The notes below the pieces were generated by a model. The model did no database searches. It was not told the DNA's origin and saw only the letters and a program-made list of their open reading frames with translations. A stretch of 64,000 nt of DNA, taken from an uncultured Oscillibacter sp. (GTDB taxonomy: Bacteria > Bacillota > Clostridia > Oscillospirales > Oscillospiraceae). Positions within the stretch are counted from its first letter, which is position 1. Each line of letters starts with the position of its first letter. The stretch is taken from positions 1 to 64,000 of the forward strand of contig CAJUDW010000003.1 of assembly GCA_910584995.1 (NCBI GenBank), in the 5' to 3' direction. Of the stretch, positions 34,506 through 43,374 are shown one piece after another. The position numbers and the translations under genes were made by a program.

Positions 34506-35951
34506 TTACTGCTTTTCCGGCAGGGAGACCACCACCTCCGCACCGCCACCTATGGCGTTGCTGATGGTGAAGGTACCGCCATGGAGTTTGACGATCTCAT
34601 CGCACACCGCAAGGCCGATGCCGCTGCCCCGGGCCTTGGAGGAGCCTTTGTAAAACTTCTGCTTGATGAAGGGCAGTTCCGCTTCCGGGATACCGGGGCC
34701 AAAGTCCCGGACCCGAACTGCCTGCTGCCCCGCTTCCCGGCTGATGGAGGCCACAATTCGCCCTCCCGCGCCGCCGTGCTTGGAGGCATTGTCCAGCACG
34801 TTGCAGAAAACCTGCTTCAGCCGTTCCGAGTCCCCGGGGATAGGCGGGAAATCCCCCTTCCCCACGGCGTATTCCAAGGTGATGCCTTCCTGACGGAACA
34901 GTTCCTGATAGGTGAAAATGGCGTCCTCCAACTCCGCCTGGAGATCTACCTCCTCCACCCGCAGGGTGAAGCGTCCATCCTCCATTTTGGAAAATTCCAG
35001 CAGTTCCTCCACCATGTTGGAGAGGCGGCGGGACTCATTGACGATAATCCGCAGGCCCCGCCGCAGCTGCACCGGATCCCCACTGAGATCCTCCAAAATT
35101 GTCTCCCCCCAGCCGTTGATAGCCGTCAGGGGTGTCCGCAGTTCGTGGGAAACAGAGGAGATGAATTCCGACTTCATCTTCTCATTCTGCCCGATTTTCA
35201 GGGACATATCGTTGATGTTGTCTACCAGGACGCCCAGTTCGTCGGTGTATTTGTTTTCCACCTGAAACCCGTAGCCTCCGGCCGAGATGCGCTTAGTGGC
35301 CTCGGACACCACCGCCACCGGCTCCACCACATTGTTGATAAAAATCAGGTTGGAGACTATCACCATCCCCATACAAAGCGCGGCCACAAGGCACACCGCC
35401 AGCACTGCCAGCCGCACCTGCCTGCTGACCAGCCGCAGGGACGTGACAAAGCGGATGACTCCCTGTACCTGTCCATTGAAGGTCAAGGGGTGGGACACTG
35501 CCAAGATGCTTTCCCCCGTTTCCGGATCCCGGCCCTGGAAGGGGGTCATCCGGTTCTGGGCAATGGCCTGGGAGATATCGTCGGTGCCGGGGAAGGTGCC
35601 TGTCGTGAGGCTGGAGGTGGAGGAGACCTGGATCCGTCCGCTGGGGCTGATAAACTGCAGTTCGATCCGTTCTTTGTCCTCAAAGGCCGCGGCGGACTGC
35701 TCCGCTTTTTTATAGTATCCGGCCCAGCCGCCGTCCATGAAATACTCCTCAAAGGCCCCTGCCAGGGCCTGGGCCTGTTTTTCCATGCCGTCCCGCATAC
35801 TACGGTAGTAATAATTGGAAATCCCTGCCGAGAAGAGGACGACAATCAGCAACAGCACGGCAAACACCGGCATCACCGTGTTCATAATCCACCGCTGCCG
35901 CAGGCCCTGCAGCCGCAGGCTTTTCCATTTTACCGCTTTTTCCTCTGCCAT
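34506..35951 (-). CDS. sensor histidine kinase
   Basis: 481 residues, PhoR/ResE-like. TM1 is about 21-44, an extracytoplasmic sensor domain about 45-178, TM2 about 180-206 and a HAMP domain about 205-257. The HisKA box EFISSVSHELRTPLTAINGWG has the phospho-acceptor H269. The HATPase region has the N box NVLDNASKH, the G1 box RDFGPGIPE and the G2 box GSGIGLAVCDEIVKLHGG. The ATG at 35951 follows GGGGAGAAG; an in-frame extension exists only because it reads into the duplicated response-regulator tail. The signal is unknown. It lies downstream of its response regulator, separated by a 228-bp insertion/duplication. Confidence 0.95.
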   Translation of the reverse strand: MAEEKAVKWKSLRLQGLRQRWIMNTVMPVFAVLLLIVVLFSAGISNYYYRSMRDGMEKQAQALAGAFEEYFMDGGWAGYYKKAEQSAAAFEDKERIELQFISPSGRIQVSSTSSLTTGTFPGTDDISQAIAQNRMTPFQGRDPETGESILAVSHPLTFNGQVQGVIRFVTSLRLVSRQVRLAVLAVCLVAALCMGMVIVSNLIFINNVVEPVAVVSEATKRISAGGYGFQVENKYTDELGVLVDNINDMSLKIGQNEKMKSEFISSVSHELRTPLTAINGWGETILEDLSGDPVQLRRGLRIIVNESRRLSNMVEELLEFSKMEDGRFTLRVEEVDLQAELEDAIFTYQELFRQEGITLEYAVGKGDFPPIPGDSERLKQVFCNVLDNASKHGGAGGRIVASISREAGQQAVRVRDFGPGIPEAELPFIKQKFYKGSSKARGSGIGLAVCDEIVKLHGGTFTISNAIGGGAEVVVSLPEKQ

Positions 35952-35977
35952 GGTTTCTTCTCCCCGATTCCTGCGCC

Positions 35978-36043
35978 TCTCAAAGGCCCCACTTGTAGCC
36001 ATAGCCCCACACTGTCGTGATATACATAGGATTCTGCACGTTG
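35978..36043 (-). repeat. 66-bp direct repeat, downstream copy (duplicated 3' end of the response regulator gene)
   Basis: Identical over 66 bases to 36206-36271. Read on the minus strand it encodes the last residues of the regulator (NVQNPMYITTVWGYGYKWGL) and its TGA, without the rest of the gene. It is a non-functional leftover directly before the kinase start. Confidence 0.95.
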
Positions 36044-36205
36044 ATTCCCACGGCGCTCCGCGCCGCGGGAGACCTTTTTACTACATCGTCAAGGCGGAAA
36101 TGAATTCCGCCTCTCCGGAGGTTTTTTCCTTCGGAAAAACGCCTCTACGCGCTGCCGCGCGCCCCGCTGTGCGGGGCCCCGGACAACGTGCCGGAGTCCG
36201 CCCCT
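36044..36205. repeat. 162-bp hairpin-rich insert between the 66-bp repeats
   Basis: No reading frame of note. It holds a string of hairpins: 36045-36071 (CCCACGGCGC/GCGCCGCGGG), 36093-36111 (GGCGGAA/TTCCGCC), 36121-36140 (GTTTTTCC-type/GGAAAAAC) and 36161-36177 (GCCCCGC/GCGGGGC). Its first bases (ATTCCCACGGCGCTCCG) are also nearly found at 53349-53366, so part of it may belong to a dispersed family. Confidence 0.7.
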
Positions 36206-36207
36206 TC

Positions 36208-36894
36208 TCAAAGGCCCCACTTGTAGCCATAGCCCCACACTGTCGTGATATACATAGGATTCTGCACGTTGTCCTCTATCTTCAGCCGCAGGCGGCGGAT
36301 ATTCACGTCCACAATTTTCAGTTCGCCAAAATAGTCCCGGCCCCACACCTTGTCCAAGATCTCCTCCCGGGAGAGGGCCTTGCCGGGATTCTCCATAAAA
36401 ACCCGCATGATGGAATACTCCACCTGGGTCAGCTTTACCCGCTGGCCGTTCTTCTCCAGCGTCCGGTTCTGGATGTTCAGCAGGAAGGGCGGCTGGCGGA
36501 TTTCGCTGGCCTGCACCGGATCCTCCCCGCCCGCCCGGCGGAACAGGGCGTCCACCCGGGCGGTCAGTTCCGCCGGGGAGAAGGGCTTTGTCACATAGTC
36601 GTCCGCCCCTGTCATCAGCCCCGTTACCTTGTCCATCTCCTGGGCCCGTGCCGTCAGCATGATGATGCCAATCCGGGAATTGGTGGCCCGGACCCTGCGG
36701 CAGACCTCAAAGCCGTCGATGCCCGGCAGCATGATGTCCAGCAGCGCCACTTTGGTATCCGGATTCTCCCGAAGACGGTCCATCGCCTCCTCGCCGGTCT
36801 CGGCTTCAATCACATCATAGCCTGCCCGCCGCAGATTGATGACAATAAAACTGCGGATATTGGATTCGTCCTCTAAAACCAAGACCTTTTTCAT
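36208..36894 (-). CDS. OmpR/PhoB-type response regulator
   Basis: 228 residues. The receiver domain (1-118) has the phospho-acceptor D53 (VALLDIMLPG), T81 and K103 (VTKPFSPAE). The winged-helix DNA-binding domain (about 130-226) has DYFGELKIVDVNIRRLRLKIE as its recognition region. The ATG at 36894 follows GGAAAGGGAAG. It is encoded after the lipoprotein gene and before the kinase gene on the same strand. Its last 66 bases are duplicated downstream. Target genes are unknown; autoregulation is common. Confidence 0.96.
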   Translation of the reverse strand: MKKVLVLEDESNIRSFIVINLRRAGYDVIEAETGEEAMDRLRENPDTKVALLDIMLPGIDGFEVCRRVRATNSRIGIIMLTARAQEMDKVTGLMTGADDYVTKPFSPAELTARVDALFRRAGGEDPVQASEIRQPPFLLNIQNRTLEKNGQRVKLTQVEYSIMRVFMENPGKALSREEILDKVWGRDYFGELKIVDVNIRRLRLKIEDNVQNPMYITTVWGYGYKWGL

Positions 36895-36935
36895 GTCGTC
36901 TTCCCTTTCCTTCGGCTTTCTCCGGCTTCCGCCTG

Positions 36936-38291
36936 TCAATTCTCACCCAGGGACCATTCCGCCGTAATCAGGCTGAAGGCCTCCCGCACTTCATCCTCTG
37001 TCAGGCCATAGATCCAGGTATTATTGGCCTCCAGCAGTTCCGCCACATAGAATGTAGTCTCCTGGCGGCTGAGATTAAACCGCCCGCCCCGGACCGCCCG
37101 GGCCTCCCGGTTCGCGCCGGTGATGGCGGTAATCCGCAAAAACGGCTCCGGGGATTCCTGCCGGATGTAGAAGGTGACGGAGGTCTCCTCCAGGCCGATA
37201 ACCCGGCTCACCAGGATCTGATCCTGCCACTCCTCCGGCAGGCGGAGATACCAGCCGTCCTCCGTGTTATGATAGGTACTGAAGGCCACCGCCGGTTCGC
37301 CGCTGCTGTTGTAATACTTCCAGTCCACCCGCTGATAAGAGGGGCCCCCCTCCTCCCAATCCGGCAGGGGCTCCGGATGGGGCACCTCCGTTACGCCGTC
37401 TCCATTGAGATCCCGGGGATACAGGGAACTGTAGGGGGCGATTTCCGTAGACACGCCGGTTACGCCGGAGACCACAATGTTGTTCAGTTCCCCGCTTCGG
37501 ACGGTCAGAATATCCGTAATAGCCCGGTTGTCTGTGGCGGAAACGCCGGTGACAAACAAGGCAGGCGCCCCGTCCGCCAGATTGCCGCCGGAAACCCGGC
37601 CCTGCTGGCTCAGTTCCGCCATGGAGAAGGAGATGCGGGCAGAGGAACGGAGGGCCAGGGAGCCGTCCTGCCAGCCATAGAGATCGGCGACGCCCGCCCC
37701 CTCCTCGTCCGACCGGAAGGCCACCAACTCCAGAAGGTTATTCCCGTCCAAATCCGCAATGTCATAGCGGACATAATTGGTGCGGATCAACTCCTCCGGG
37801 CCGTTTGGCCGCAGGGCGTAAACCGCAAGCGCCAGCAGATCCGCATTGACCCGCCAGCCTACCGTCAGTTCCATCCGCCCGTCCTTGTCCATGTCGTTGT
37901 AGACAATGCTGTTAATGCCGGTGCCGCTGCCCTCAATGACGGCGGACTGGTGGTAGGAGTTGCCCTCCACCTTAAAAATATAAATTTTCAGCGGCTTTTC
38001 GTCCGCCGTATTCCGAAAAAAAGCCACAGCCTCCTGCCGCCCGTCCCCGTCCAGATCCGTCAGCTGCACCGGCTGGATGTTGGTCCCGGCAGTGGGGGCG
38101 GCGTACTCTGCCCCGGTTTCCAATATAGCGTTCAGTTCCCTGTTCAGTTCCGTATACTTAGCGGGCAGTTCCGGCAGGCAATACAGATCCTGCGGGTTCA
38201 TGGTAAAGGAGAGCGCGCCGCAGCTGCTGGTCAGGACCGCCGCTGCCGCCAGCGTCAGGACGGCCAAAAACCGTCGGAACCATCTTTTCAC
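36936..38291 (-). CDS. secreted lipoprotein with calcium-loop (FG-GAP/EF-hand-like) repeats
   Basis: 451 residues. A basic start (MKRWFRRF), a hydrophobic core and TSSC with C24 suggest a lipoprotein signal, although the box is not canonical. The mature part has at least four DxDxDG-like loops of the VCBS/FG-GAP type: DLDGDGRQE, DMDKDGRME, DLDGNNLLE and DLNGDGVTE. These normally bind calcium in beta-propeller blades. It heads a probable three-gene unit with the response regulator and kinase, 41 bases before the regulator start. It may be an accessory sensor for the kinase; that is inference from order. Confidence 0.75.
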   Translation of the reverse strand: MKRWFRRFLAVLTLAAAAVLTSSCGALSFTMNPQDLYCLPELPAKYTELNRELNAILETGAEYAAPTAGTNIQPVQLTDLDGDGRQEAVAFFRNTADEKPLKIYIFKVEGNSYHQSAVIEGSGTGINSIVYNDMDKDGRMELTVGWRVNADLLALAVYALRPNGPEELIRTNYVRYDIADLDGNNLLELVAFRSDEEGAGVADLYGWQDGSLALRSSARISFSMAELSQQGRVSGGNLADGAPALFVTGVSATDNRAITDILTVRSGELNNIVVSGVTGVSTEIAPYSSLYPRDLNGDGVTEVPHPEPLPDWEEGGPSYQRVDWKYYNSSGEPAVAFSTYHNTEDGWYLRLPEEWQDQILVSRVIGLEETSVTFYIRQESPEPFLRITAITGANREARAVRGGRFNLSRQETTFYVAELLEANNTWIYGLTEDEVREAFSLITAEWSLGEN

Positions 38292-38426
38292 ACGCCGCGC
38301 CCCCTCTTCTGATTTTTCTGCTCTTGATCATGTAATGATAGCACATTCCTTCCGGTTTGTGTAGCATTTCTTTTGGATTTTTCTGTGTTTTTTGGATATT
38401 CTTCCTTTTCCCGCCGGTAAAACGGC

Positions 38427-38455
38427 TTGCGCCCCGGGACAGCGTGGTGTAAAAT
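38427..38455 (+). promoter_or_regulatory. promoter of the GH3 gene
   Basis: TTGCGC (38427-38432), 17 bases, TAAAAT (38450-38455), 48 bases before the ATG. Confidence 0.45.
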
Positions 38456-38503
38456 GGGGAAAAACCGCGCCAATCCGGCGCACGGAACCGGGAGGGAATC
38501 GAA

Positions 38504-39757
38504 ATGGCCCAAGGAAAGCGGCAGAAAAAACGGGACGCCGGTATGGTAACGGTGCTCTGGGGGCTGATGGCCGTCCTGGCAGTCTGGGCGGTTGGCGCAG
38601 GCGTCCTGCGGCTGACGCCCCAGGGGGGCCAGGAAACCGACCCGCCCCCGCCGGAGGAATCCCTCCAGGAACCGGAGGCGCCCCCGGAACCTGTCCCGGA
38701 GCCTCCGCCGGAACCGGAGCCCTCCGCCGCCCAGCAGCTTCTGGAGACTATGACCCTCCGGGAGAAGGTCTGCCAGCTGTTCGTGGTGTTTCCTGTGAAC
38801 CTGGCCGGGCCGGATCAGGTGACGGAGGCAGGCGAGCCCACCCGGCTGGCCCTGGAACAGTACCCGGTAGGCGGGCTGATCTATGACCGCACCAACATGG
38901 CCGGCAAGGAACAGGTGCGGGATATGCTGGCGGCCGTCCAGTCCTACTCCCGGATCCCCCTGCTTTTGGCCTGTGACGAGGAGGGGGGAAGGGTAAACCG
39001 GCTGATGGCCACCGTGGGCACCACCTATATCGGCCCCATGCTCCAGTACAAGGATCAGGGGGTGGGGAAAGCGGCGGAAAACGCCAGGATCATTGCGTCG
39101 GACATGGCGGCCCTGGGGTTCAACGTGGACTTTGCCCCGGTGGCAGACGTATGGTCCAACCCCAAAAACACCGTTATCGGCGACCGGGCCTACAGCGACG
39201 ATTTCTCCCAGGCGGCAGATCTGGTGGCCGCGGCGGTGGAGGGATTCCACCAGGGGGGCGTGGCCTGCGCCCTCAAGCACTTCCCCGGCCACGGGGACAC
39301 CTCTGCCGACAGCCATAACGGCTCCGTTTACGTATACAAAACCCTGGATCAGCTGCGGGAGGCGGAACTCCTGCCCTTCCGGGCCGGGATTGGCGCCGGG
39401 GCGGACATGGTGATGATTGGGCATCTGATCATTTCCGGCGTCAGCGAAGAACCGGCCCTGCTGTCTCCGGAGATTGTCACGGATCTCCTGCGGGAGGAAC
39501 TGGGCTTTACCGGCGTTGTGATCACCGACAGCCTGCAAATGCGGGCCATGACGGATGTGTACGGCGCGGGGGAGATTGCGGTGGGGGCTGTCCTGGCCGG
39601 CGTGGATCTCCTGCTGTGCCCGGAAAATCTAGAGGAGGCCGTGGATGCCCTGACGGCGGCAGTGGAATCCGGGGAAATCCCGGAATCCCGGCTGGACGAA
39701 AGCGTTCTGCGGATCCTGACCATGAAGGAGGCCCGGGGGCTTCTGCCGGAAATGTAA
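38504..39757 (+). CDS. glycoside hydrolase family 3 beta-N-acetylhexosaminidase, membrane-anchored
   Basis: 417 residues. An N-terminal anchor (about 14-37) and a proline/glutamate-rich spacer (45-74, PPPPEESLQEPEAPPEPVPE-like) are followed by a GH3 catalytic domain (76-417). The NagZ-type motif KHFPGHGDTSADSH (258-271) supplies the His/Asp acid-base dyad and D342 in GVVITDSLQM is the nucleophile. This places it with NagZ-like enzymes that remove N-acetylglucosamine from muropeptides, here acting outside the membrane on peptidoglycan. The ATG follows GGGAGGGAATCGAA. It is a single gene ended by the bidirectional terminator at 39773-39804. Confidence 0.93.
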   Translation: MAQGKRQKKRDAGMVTVLWGLMAVLAVWAVGAGVLRLTPQGGQETDPPPPEESLQEPEAPPEPVPEPPPEPEPSAAQQLLETMTLREKVCQLFVVFPVNLAGPDQVTEAGEPTRLALEQYPVGGLIYDRTNMAGKEQVRDMLAAVQSYSRIPLLLACDEEGGRVNRLMATVGTTYIGPMLQYKDQGVGKAAENARIIASDMAALGFNVDFAPVADVWSNPKNTVIGDRAYSDDFSQAADLVAAAVEGFHQGGVACALKHFPGHGDTSADSHNGSVYVYKTLDQLREAELLPFRAGIGAGADMVMIGHLIISGVSEEPALLSPEIVTDLLREELGFTGVVITDSLQMRAMTDVYGAGEIAVGAVLAGVDLLLCPENLEEAVDALTAAVESGEIPESRLDESVLRILTMKEARGLLPEM

Positions 39758-39772
39758 CCTGCAAATATGCGG

Positions 39773-39804
39773 AAAGGCCCGCCGTCAAAAGACGGCGGGC
39801 CTTT
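39773..39804. terminator. bidirectional terminator between GH3 and the NSS transporter
   Basis: A perfect 14-bp stem (39773-39786 with 39791-39804), an AAAA loop and A/T ends (AAAGG..CCTTT) usable in both directions, between convergent genes. Confidence 0.9.
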
Positions 39805-39846
39805 GTGATTTGTGAAAGGAAGAGAGTGGAGGCAGTATAACAGGTA

Positions 39847-41247
39847 TCAGCCGATGCCGCCCTTCCAGGCGCCGGCCACCAGGGCCAGAACGCACAGGAC
39901 GATGAAGAAGTAGCCCAGGTAAATGAACCAGTCGCCCACAGGCTTCTTGGCACCCCGGTTGACTTCTTCCAGAGCCTGCTTTCTCGGCAGCACCACAAAG
40001 AACATGATAGCCGCAATCGCAGCGCCCAGGGGGCAGATGTAGATGGAGACCACGTCCATCCACTGAGAGGTCCAGGGCTGGATCATCAGGGCGACCACCG
40101 CGCCGATGACGCCGATAACAGCCACGGCGGGGACTCTCTTCAGCTTGAACTCCTCCTGCATGGTCGCCACGGGGGCCTCATACAGGTTCACGATGGAACT
40201 CAGGCCCGCAAAGAGGACGGCGACGTAGAAGATCACGCCGATAATCCGGCCGCCGGGCATCCCGTTGAGGATGTTGACCAGATACACGAACATCAGGCCG
40301 GGACCAGGGTTGACGTCGCTCATGGCGAAGCCGCTGGCTCCGATGGCGGGGATGATGACGAAGGCAGCCAGCAGGGCGGCCATGGTGTCAAACAGGGCCA
40401 CGCGCCGGGCGGAACTGGGGATATTCTCATCCTTGGGCAGGTAGGAACCGTAAATCACGGAGCCGTTGCCTGCCACGGACAGGGAGAAGAAGGCCTGGCC
40501 AAAGGCATAAATCCACACGTCCAGGGACAGCAGGCCCTTGGGATCCAGGGTGAACAGGAACTTATAGCCCTCGGAAGCGCCGGGCTGGAAAGCAATGTAG
40601 ACAGCCAGGATCACGAACAGGCCGAACAGAACGGGCATCATGATCTTGTTGGCGGCCTCGATGCCGTTGGCAACGCCCATGGCCATGATGATCATCGCCA
40701 CAACCAGGCCAATCAGCAGCCACACACCGTTGCCAATGCCGAAAATGCCGTTGCCCAACATCATGCTGATGGCGTCGCCCAGGTTTTCGGCTTCGGGGGC
40801 CGCGCCGCCGAAGGTGCCGCCGATGGCGCCCATGTCGGTGCCCAGGTCGTACAGGGAACCGGTAACGGACATAAAGGCATACTTAAAGATCCAACTCATA
40901 ACCACGGTGTAGCCAATGGCCAGCATCAGGGAGCCGATGATGGGAATGATGCCGATCAGCTGGCCGATCCGCTTGTTGCCGGTCTTAGCCTCGGTGCAGT
41001 AGCCGAATGCGCCGATGGGACCCGCCTGAGCCCGGCGGCCCAGGGCAAATTCCTCCATCACACCGGAGTTGCCCACAAGGAATACAATCAGGAAATACGG
41101 CAGCAGGAAGGTCAGGCCGCCCCATTTGGCGACCATGATGGGGAAGCGCCAGATGTTGCCCATGCCTACGGCGGAGCCGATACAGGCCAGGATAAAGCCC
41201 CACTGGCTCTTAAAACCGTCGCGGGTTTGCAGGGTGTCGTTACTCAT
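39847..41247 (-). CDS. NSS-family sodium symporter, probable tryptophan/aromatic amino acid importer
   Basis: 466 residues, 12 predicted helices. The TM1 signature is SAVGMGNIWRFP (about 25-36) with the Na+/substrate-binding glycines of the LeuT fold. The TnaT transporters of Gram-positive bacteria belong to this family and also neighbour tnaA. Substrate assignment to tryptophan is inference from that arrangement. The ATG follows AGAGGGATTAAACGC. It is downstream of tnaA with a 351-base gap full of hairpins. Confidence 0.88.
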   Translation of the reverse strand: MSNDTLQTRDGFKSQWGFILACIGSAVGMGNIWRFPIMVAKWGGLTFLLPYFLIVFLVGNSGVMEEFALGRRAQAGPIGAFGYCTEAKTGNKRIGQLIGIIPIIGSLMLAIGYTVVMSWIFKYAFMSVTGSLYDLGTDMGAIGGTFGGAAPEAENLGDAISMMLGNGIFGIGNGVWLLIGLVVAMIIMAMGVANGIEAANKIMMPVLFGLFVILAVYIAFQPGASEGYKFLFTLDPKGLLSLDVWIYAFGQAFFSLSVAGNGSVIYGSYLPKDENIPSSARRVALFDTMAALLAAFVIIPAIGASGFAMSDVNPGPGLMFVYLVNILNGMPGGRIIGVIFYVAVLFAGLSSIVNLYEAPVATMQEEFKLKRVPAVAVIGVIGAVVALMIQPWTSQWMDVVSIYICPLGAAIAAIMFFVVLPRKQALEEVNRGAKKPVGDWFIYLGYFFIVLCVLALVAGAWKGGIG

Positions 41248-41598
41248 GCGTTTAATCCCTCTTTCTCAATAGCTTGATGGTTGGATAGCTGCAAAGGAGC
41301 CTCCGCTCCCGAAAGCCAAACACACCGCATTCCGGACAGCACCGCTCATGTGAGCGGTGCAAAGCCCCCGGGGGCTTTGCCGCCGGAACGGTTTTCCCCC
41401 GCCGCCTGTACTTTGCGGCGGCGGAAGCGCGCCGGAAAAGGCAGCGGGTCTGATCCGCCCTCTTTCCAGGCAAAGAAAATGACGGCAGCGCCTGCGGAAA
41501 CTATTTGTTTTTCGCTGGCGCCGCCGTACATTCACATGTTAACTCCCGCACACTTTCCACGCGGTGCGGTTACGCTGAATTATCAGGAGATCTCCGGA
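41248..41598 (-). other. hairpin-rich tnaA-transporter intergenic region
   Basis: No supported gene. Perfect palindromes lie at 41339-41360 (10-bp stem GCACCGCTCA/TGAGCGGTGC) and 41359-41380 (11-bp stem GCAAAGCCCCC/GGGGGCTTTGC), sharing two bases. Imperfect stems CCGCCG..CGGCGG occur at about 41398-41425. These could end, attenuate or stabilise the transcript between tnaA and the transporter. No T-run follows them, so they are poor terminators. Confidence 0.55.
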
Positions 41599-43254
41599 TT
41601 ATTTCTCTTCGTTGGCGTAGGGCTCCAGGAAGGCATGGAAGTGACGCATGGGCAGCTTGTGGCCCCAGAGGATGCGCATGTTGGGGATGGTGTCACGATC
41701 CTTGTACAGCTGGGCCACGGCAGCGATGACATAATCCAGGTGCTCCTGGGTCAGGCGGCTGCGGTCGATGGCAAACCGGACCACGTTGGCAAGTTCCGCC
41801 TGCTGCTCAGGGGTCTTCAGGTCATACTCCATGGAGAAATCGCCCAACTCGGACACGCGGATGCCATAGCGGCGGATCAGTTCCAGGGAGAAGCCGGTGC
41901 CGGCGAAGGTGGTGTGGTCGCGCTTGCCGTCGAAGAACTCGTCCATATTGATATACACGGCATGGCCGCCGGCGGGCAGCACCACGCCCTTGACCCCGGC
42001 CTTGTAGAAGCCCTGGGCCAGGTACTCGCACTGCATGGCGCGGTCATGCTGATAGCCGAAGTCGCAGGACTCATAGAGGCCGGCAGCCAGGGCCATGATG
42101 TCACGGCCGCTCATGCCGCCGTAGGAGTCGTTGCCGTAGCAGGAGATCTGCTTGACCTTGATGAGCACGCCCACGTCGGTCTTGACAGTGCCGTCCTCGT
42201 TGAAGTCGGAGAACTTCTTCCAGAAGAGGCCCTTGTCCCGGAAGGCCAGCATACCGCCCATGTTGGCGTGGCCGTCCTTCTTGGCAGACATGGTAAAGGC
42301 GTCGCAGTAGGAGAACATCTCGGTGGCGATTTCGGCGATGGACTTATCAGCGTAGCCGTCCTCGTTCATCTTGATGTAGTAGCAGTTCTCCGCCCAGCGG
42401 GCCACGTCGAACACCAGGGGAATGTCGTACTTGTGGGCCACGCGGTTGATTTCCCGGATGTTGGCCATGGAAACAGGCTGGCCGCAGATGGGGTTGTTGG
42501 TGATGCAGGTGAAGATCAGGGGCACGTTTTCCACGCCCACGGCGCTGATCAACTGCTCCAGCTTTTCGATGTCCATGTTGCCCTTGAAGGGGTTCTTCTC
42601 ATACTTGCCGCCCTCGGGAACTTCGTACAGCAGTTCCTTGTTGTACAGGTTGCGGGGGACGGAGCCCATCTGCTTGATGTTGCCCTCGGTGGTATCAAAG
42701 TGGCCGTTGGAGGGGATGGTGAAGACCTTGCCGGGATGACGGGCAGTCAGAATCTTCTTCACGATCTCCATCAGGACAGACTCAGCGGCACGGCCCTGCT
42801 GGATGATAAAGCTGTTGGGGCGTTCCATCTGGGCAGCGCCGCCGTTGAACAGGCCGCCCTCATACTCGCACAGATACAGCTCGTTCATCATCTTCTCGAT
42901 GTCGCGGCAATCCGTGCGGACCAGATCGATGCTCTTCTTCCAGTTCTTCTCCCCGCCGCGTTCAAAGATGTCGCGGAAGGTGTCCAGCAGCACATAGTAG
43001 CCGGTGTTGCGGCCATAGGCCTCGTCGCCCAGGAACAGGGTGGCCCACTGCTGGTTGGTCATGGCGGTGGTGCCGGAGTCCGACAGCATATCGACGGTCA
43101 GCATCCCGGAGGGGAAAGCAAACTCGTTCCAGTGGGTGGCGTTCAGGGCGCGTTCCCGCTGCTCGACCGTGGCCTGGGGCAGGTCGCGCACAACATAAGC
43201 GCAGTGCTGGGGCATGGTTACATCCAGGGGATAGTGCTTCGCGTTCTTGTCCAT
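41599..43254 (-). CDS. tnaA: tryptophanase (beta-eliminating lyase family), extended form
   Basis: 551 residues, about 80 longer than E. coli TnaA; the extra sequence includes RGGEKNWKKSIDLVRTDCRDIEKMMNELYL (about 99-128) near the N-terminal third. It is a PLP enzyme that splits tryptophan into indole, pyruvate and ammonia. The PLP lysine is in TMSAKKDGHANMGG (K325/K326). LTDSG-type substrate loop residues appear as MLSDSGTTAMT (56-66), and ICGQPVSMANIREIN and SYGGMSGRDIMALA match the family. Tyrosine phenol-lyase is a close relative and cannot be fully excluded. The ATG follows GGAGGTAGATTAAA. Confidence 0.9.
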   Translation of the reverse strand: MDKNAKHYPLDVTMPQHCAYVVRDLPQATVEQRERALNATHWNEFAFPSGMLTVDMLSDSGTTAMTNQQWATLFLGDEAYGRNTGYYVLLDTFRDIFERGGEKNWKKSIDLVRTDCRDIEKMMNELYLCEYEGGLFNGGAAQMERPNSFIIQQGRAAESVLMEIVKKILTARHPGKVFTIPSNGHFDTTEGNIKQMGSVPRNLYNKELLYEVPEGGKYEKNPFKGNMDIEKLEQLISAVGVENVPLIFTCITNNPICGQPVSMANIREINRVAHKYDIPLVFDVARWAENCYYIKMNEDGYADKSIAEIATEMFSYCDAFTMSAKKDGHANMGGMLAFRDKGLFWKKFSDFNEDGTVKTDVGVLIKVKQISCYGNDSYGGMSGRDIMALAAGLYESCDFGYQHDRAMQCEYLAQGFYKAGVKGVVLPAGGHAVYINMDEFFDGKRDHTTFAGTGFSLELIRRYGIRVSELGDFSMEYDLKTPEQQAELANVVRFAIDRSRLTQEHLDYVIAAVAQLYKDRDTIPNMRILWGHKLPMRHFHAFLEPYANEEK

Positions 43255-43297
43255 TTTAATCTACCTCCAAAATAATTTTAGGAAACGTTTTTTAGAG

Positions 43298-43351
43298 GAT
43301 ACCCCGGTCGTCAGGAGCCGCAGAGCGGCTTTGCAACTGGCGGACAGTATC
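43298..43351 (-). ncRNA. tandem structured 54-nt repeat, copy 2 (tnaA-proximal)
   Basis: On the minus strand it begins GATACTGTCCGCC and ends CGACCGGGGTATC, so GATAC pairs with GTATC. The interior forms AGCCGC/GCGGCT around a TCT loop. It shares its 13-base left and 12-base right flanks with copy 1 exactly, but has a different inner sequence that still pairs. It is 44 bases before the tnaA start codon and is followed by CTCTAAAAAACG. Confidence 0.6.
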
Positions 43352-43374
43352 TTTCGCAAAATATTTGCAAAAAA

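Noticed and set aside
41281..43275. 664-codon frame antisense to tnaA
   Set aside because: Shadow of tnaA with low-complexity valine/glycine/histidine content; runs through palindromes.
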